Shown: in pieces, positions 6,696-7,659 of the stretch
Layout: the number at the start of each line of letters is the position of its first letter
Numbering within the stretch: the first letter of the stretch is position 1
Assembly: GCA_013811805.1 (NCBI GenBank)
Contig: JACCUM010000031.1
Coordinates: 1-7,659 of the forward strand
DNA: 7,659 nt
Origin: Geodermatophilaceae bacterium
GTDB lineage: Bacteria; Actinomycetota; Actinomycetes; Mycobacteriales; Geodermatophilaceae
Direction of reading: 5' to 3'
Position numbers and translations under genes: made by a program
Notes under the pieces: generated by a model
What the model saw: the letters and a program-made list of their open reading frames with translations, nothing else
The model's database searches: none
Told to the model about the DNA's origin: nothing

Positions 6696-7054
6696 CTACC
6701 GCCGCGGCACGCCCGGGGGATATTGCTGATTGGCCACCACGTCGGTCCACCGGCGGATCAGACTGTCACGATCGACGCTGTTCAGATCAATGACGGCTTC
6801 AGGGCCCCTAACACTGTGTGCTCCTCGAATTCAAATCGTGATCGCCAGTAGATAGGTGTGTCCCGCTTGCAACATCGGCTGATCATCGAGGATATGGCGG
6901 TCGCTTCCGTCGACGTAACCCAGTTGGCCCACCACGACTTGACCACGCGCTTCGCCTTTCAATGATTGATCTACTTGCACGGCATAGAGCGTTTGGTGCT
7001 GGCCCTCTGTGTCTCGACGACATCGACAACTGTTGCGATGACTACGTCATCGGC
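6696..7054 (-). pseudogene. Decayed, 5'-truncated gene for a small secreted-type protein of unknown function
   Basis: About 119 codons on the minus strand read as one protein broken twice. From 7054 to about 7014 the frame gives ADDVVIATVVDVVE. After a frameshift near 7008-7016 it continues TEGQHQTLYAVQVDQSLKGE, GQVVVGQLGYVDG and QPMLQAGHTYLLAITI, then meets an in-frame TGA at 6831-6833 (one transition from CGA). It resumes in the same frame with GPEAVIDLNS, LIRRWTDVVANQQYPPG and VPRR, ending at TAG 6696-6698. The V(I)xxTVxxV, YxVxVxxxLKGE, VxVxQ and PxLxxGxxYLL pattern is familiar from actinobacterial secreted or lipoprotein-like proteins that have no assigned function. The 5' end with any signal peptide is missing; a TAG at 7055-7057 and the adjacent insertion element mark the break, though the frame might extend a little further. 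It fills most of the gap between the amidohydrolase and the element. No intact start codon or RBS remains. Confidence 0.7.
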
Positions 7055-7115
7055 CTAGCCGGCGATGTAGTACGGATTTGTAGAGGTTGTCCCGAGTCTC
7101 GTGGAAGTTGAGGTG

Positions 7116-7188
7116 GCGGTCCCCCGCCTGACACCGGCCTTGCGGTAGGTGTTGGGCGACCGCCAAGTCGACCCAAGACAGGGACCGC
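7116..7188 (+). promoter_or_regulatory. Leader inverted repeat covering the transposase ribosome-binding site
   Basis: GCGGTCCC at 7116-7123 is the exact reverse complement of GGGACCGC at 7181-7188, and the second arm contains most of the Shine-Dalgarno AGGGA (7180-7184) for the GTG at 7190. The same left arm, as GGCGGTC (7115-7121), can pair with GACCGCC at 7158-7164, an exclusive alternative. The complementarity is seen directly. Translational control of the transposase is inferred by analogy with elements such as IS10 and IS50, where transcripts entering from outside fold over the start site. Confidence 0.4.
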
Positions 7189-7189
7189 T

Positions 7190-7659
7190 GTGAAGAAGGA
7201 CTACCAGAAGAACGCGACGAGCGCGACGACGCCGGTGCTGCCGGAGGCCGTGTCGGTCGTGCTGGCTGAGTTGGCCGGCGATGTGCAGGAGGGCCTGCTC
7301 GCGATGGCTGTAGGGACGGGTTTGCAGGTGATGGCCGCGATGATGAACGCCGACGTCGAGGCGGTGTGCGGGCCGAAGGGCAGCCACGATCCGGCCCGCA
7401 CGGCGGTCCGGCACGGCACCGGCGACGGGTCGGTCACCCTGGGCGGGCGGCGGGTGCCGGTGACCCGGCCGTGGATGCGCGCCGCCGACGTTCCGGGGAG
7501 CTGCCGGTCGCCGCGTCCGAGCTGTTCTCCTCCACCGAGGTGCTGGGTCGGATGGCGATGCAGCGGATGCTGGCCGGGCTCTCGACGCGCTGCTACCCGA
7601 CCGGGTTGGAACCGGTGGGCGAGCGGGTCGAGCGGTCGGCTCGTTCGACGAGCAAGTCA
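7190..7659 (+). pseudogene. IS256-family transposase, N-terminal part with a -1 frameshift, 3' end outside window
   Basis: From a GTG at 7190, with AGGGA five bases upstream, the frame reads MKKDYQKNATS, LPEAVSVVLAELAGDVQEGL, VCGPKGSHDPARTAVRHG and VTLGGRRVPVTRPWMRAAD, the usual N-terminal region of actinobacterial IS256-type (Mutator) transposases. After codon 100 (7487-7489) the frame turns into Arg/Cys/Pro-rich noise. The family sequence continues in the -1 frame from about 7492 with SGELPVAASELFSSTEVLGR, RMLAGLSTRCYPTGLEPVGE and STSKS at the window edge. Reading GACGTTCCGGGG where GACGGTTCCGGGG is expected, a single missing G explains it. The DDE catalytic residues lie beyond the window and cannot be checked. 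Most likely an inactive copy; a sequencing error or ribosomal slippage at GGGG (7495-7498) are alternatives. Confidence 0.75.

Larger units (their letters stand above)
7085..7659 (+). mobile_element. Left part of an IS256-family insertion sequence (runs off the window)
   Basis: The element is recognised from its transposase N-terminus. The left boundary is only approximate: it must lie between the last recognisable pseudogene codon (7054) and the transposase leader (about 7110). The right end, and therefore the terminal inverted repeats and target duplication, are outside the window. The element sits where a minus-strand gene loses its 5' part, so insertion into that gene is the likely history. 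Confidence 0.6.

Noticed and set aside
6685..6717. Inverted repeat CCCGGGC / GCCCGGG after the amidohydrolase as a terminator
   Set aside because: The loop is 19 bases, there is no T-run, and the right arm and most of the loop lie within the pseudogene's last codons, so GC-rich chance is likely.
7055..7414. Minus-strand open frame of 119 codons through the element leader and transposase
   Set aside because: It runs antisense to clear transposase coding and lacks motifs; its last codons may touch the truncated pseudogene frame but do not make a gene.

Overview
The window is GC-rich with densely packed genes. It reads as a chromosomal segment of a high-GC actinobacterium. The HAD phosphatase/GH65 gene pair closely resembles the mycobacterial Rv3400-Rv3401 pair, and a DUF5302-type small protein and an actinobacterial-style IS256-family element point the same way. 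No genus can be named from the sequence alone.

Layout from left to right. (1) Bases 1-389 hold the 3' end of a secreted endonuclease/exonuclease/phosphatase-fold nuclease with a C-terminal Ig-like domain. (2) A convergent 80-residue DUF5302-like protein lies at 399-641 on the minus strand. (3) A two-gene plus-strand operon covers 825-3963. It encodes a beta-phosphoglucomutase-like HAD enzyme and a GH65 glycoside phosphorylase. The phosphorylase would split an unidentified alpha-glucoside with phosphate to beta-glucose-1-phosphate, and the mutase would turn this into glucose-6-phosphate. Their junction carries a 15-bp direct repeat (period 23) that creates an 8-codon minicistron linked to both genes by ATGA overlaps. 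(4) A glutamine-synthetase-like ligase (4012-5388, minus) and an amidohydrolase (5480-6658, plus) are divergent across a 91-bp gap. Together they match the two halves of the fused FluG/NodGS protein. Changed ammonia-site residues suggest the ligase glutamylates an amine rather than making glutamine. (5) From 6659 to the end is an accessory, decaying region. A minus-strand pseudogene (6696-7054) has one frameshift and one in-frame stop. It is followed by the left part of an IS256-family element whose transposase also carries a frameshift and runs off the window.

Most of the window is ordinary actinobacterial metabolism, and I see no defence system, CRISPR array, RNA gene or biosynthetic cluster. 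The items most worth a second look are the ATGA relay at 1568-1605, the substrate of the GS-like/amidohydrolase pair, the unannotated pseudogene, and the hairpin that would bury the transposase ribosome-binding site.
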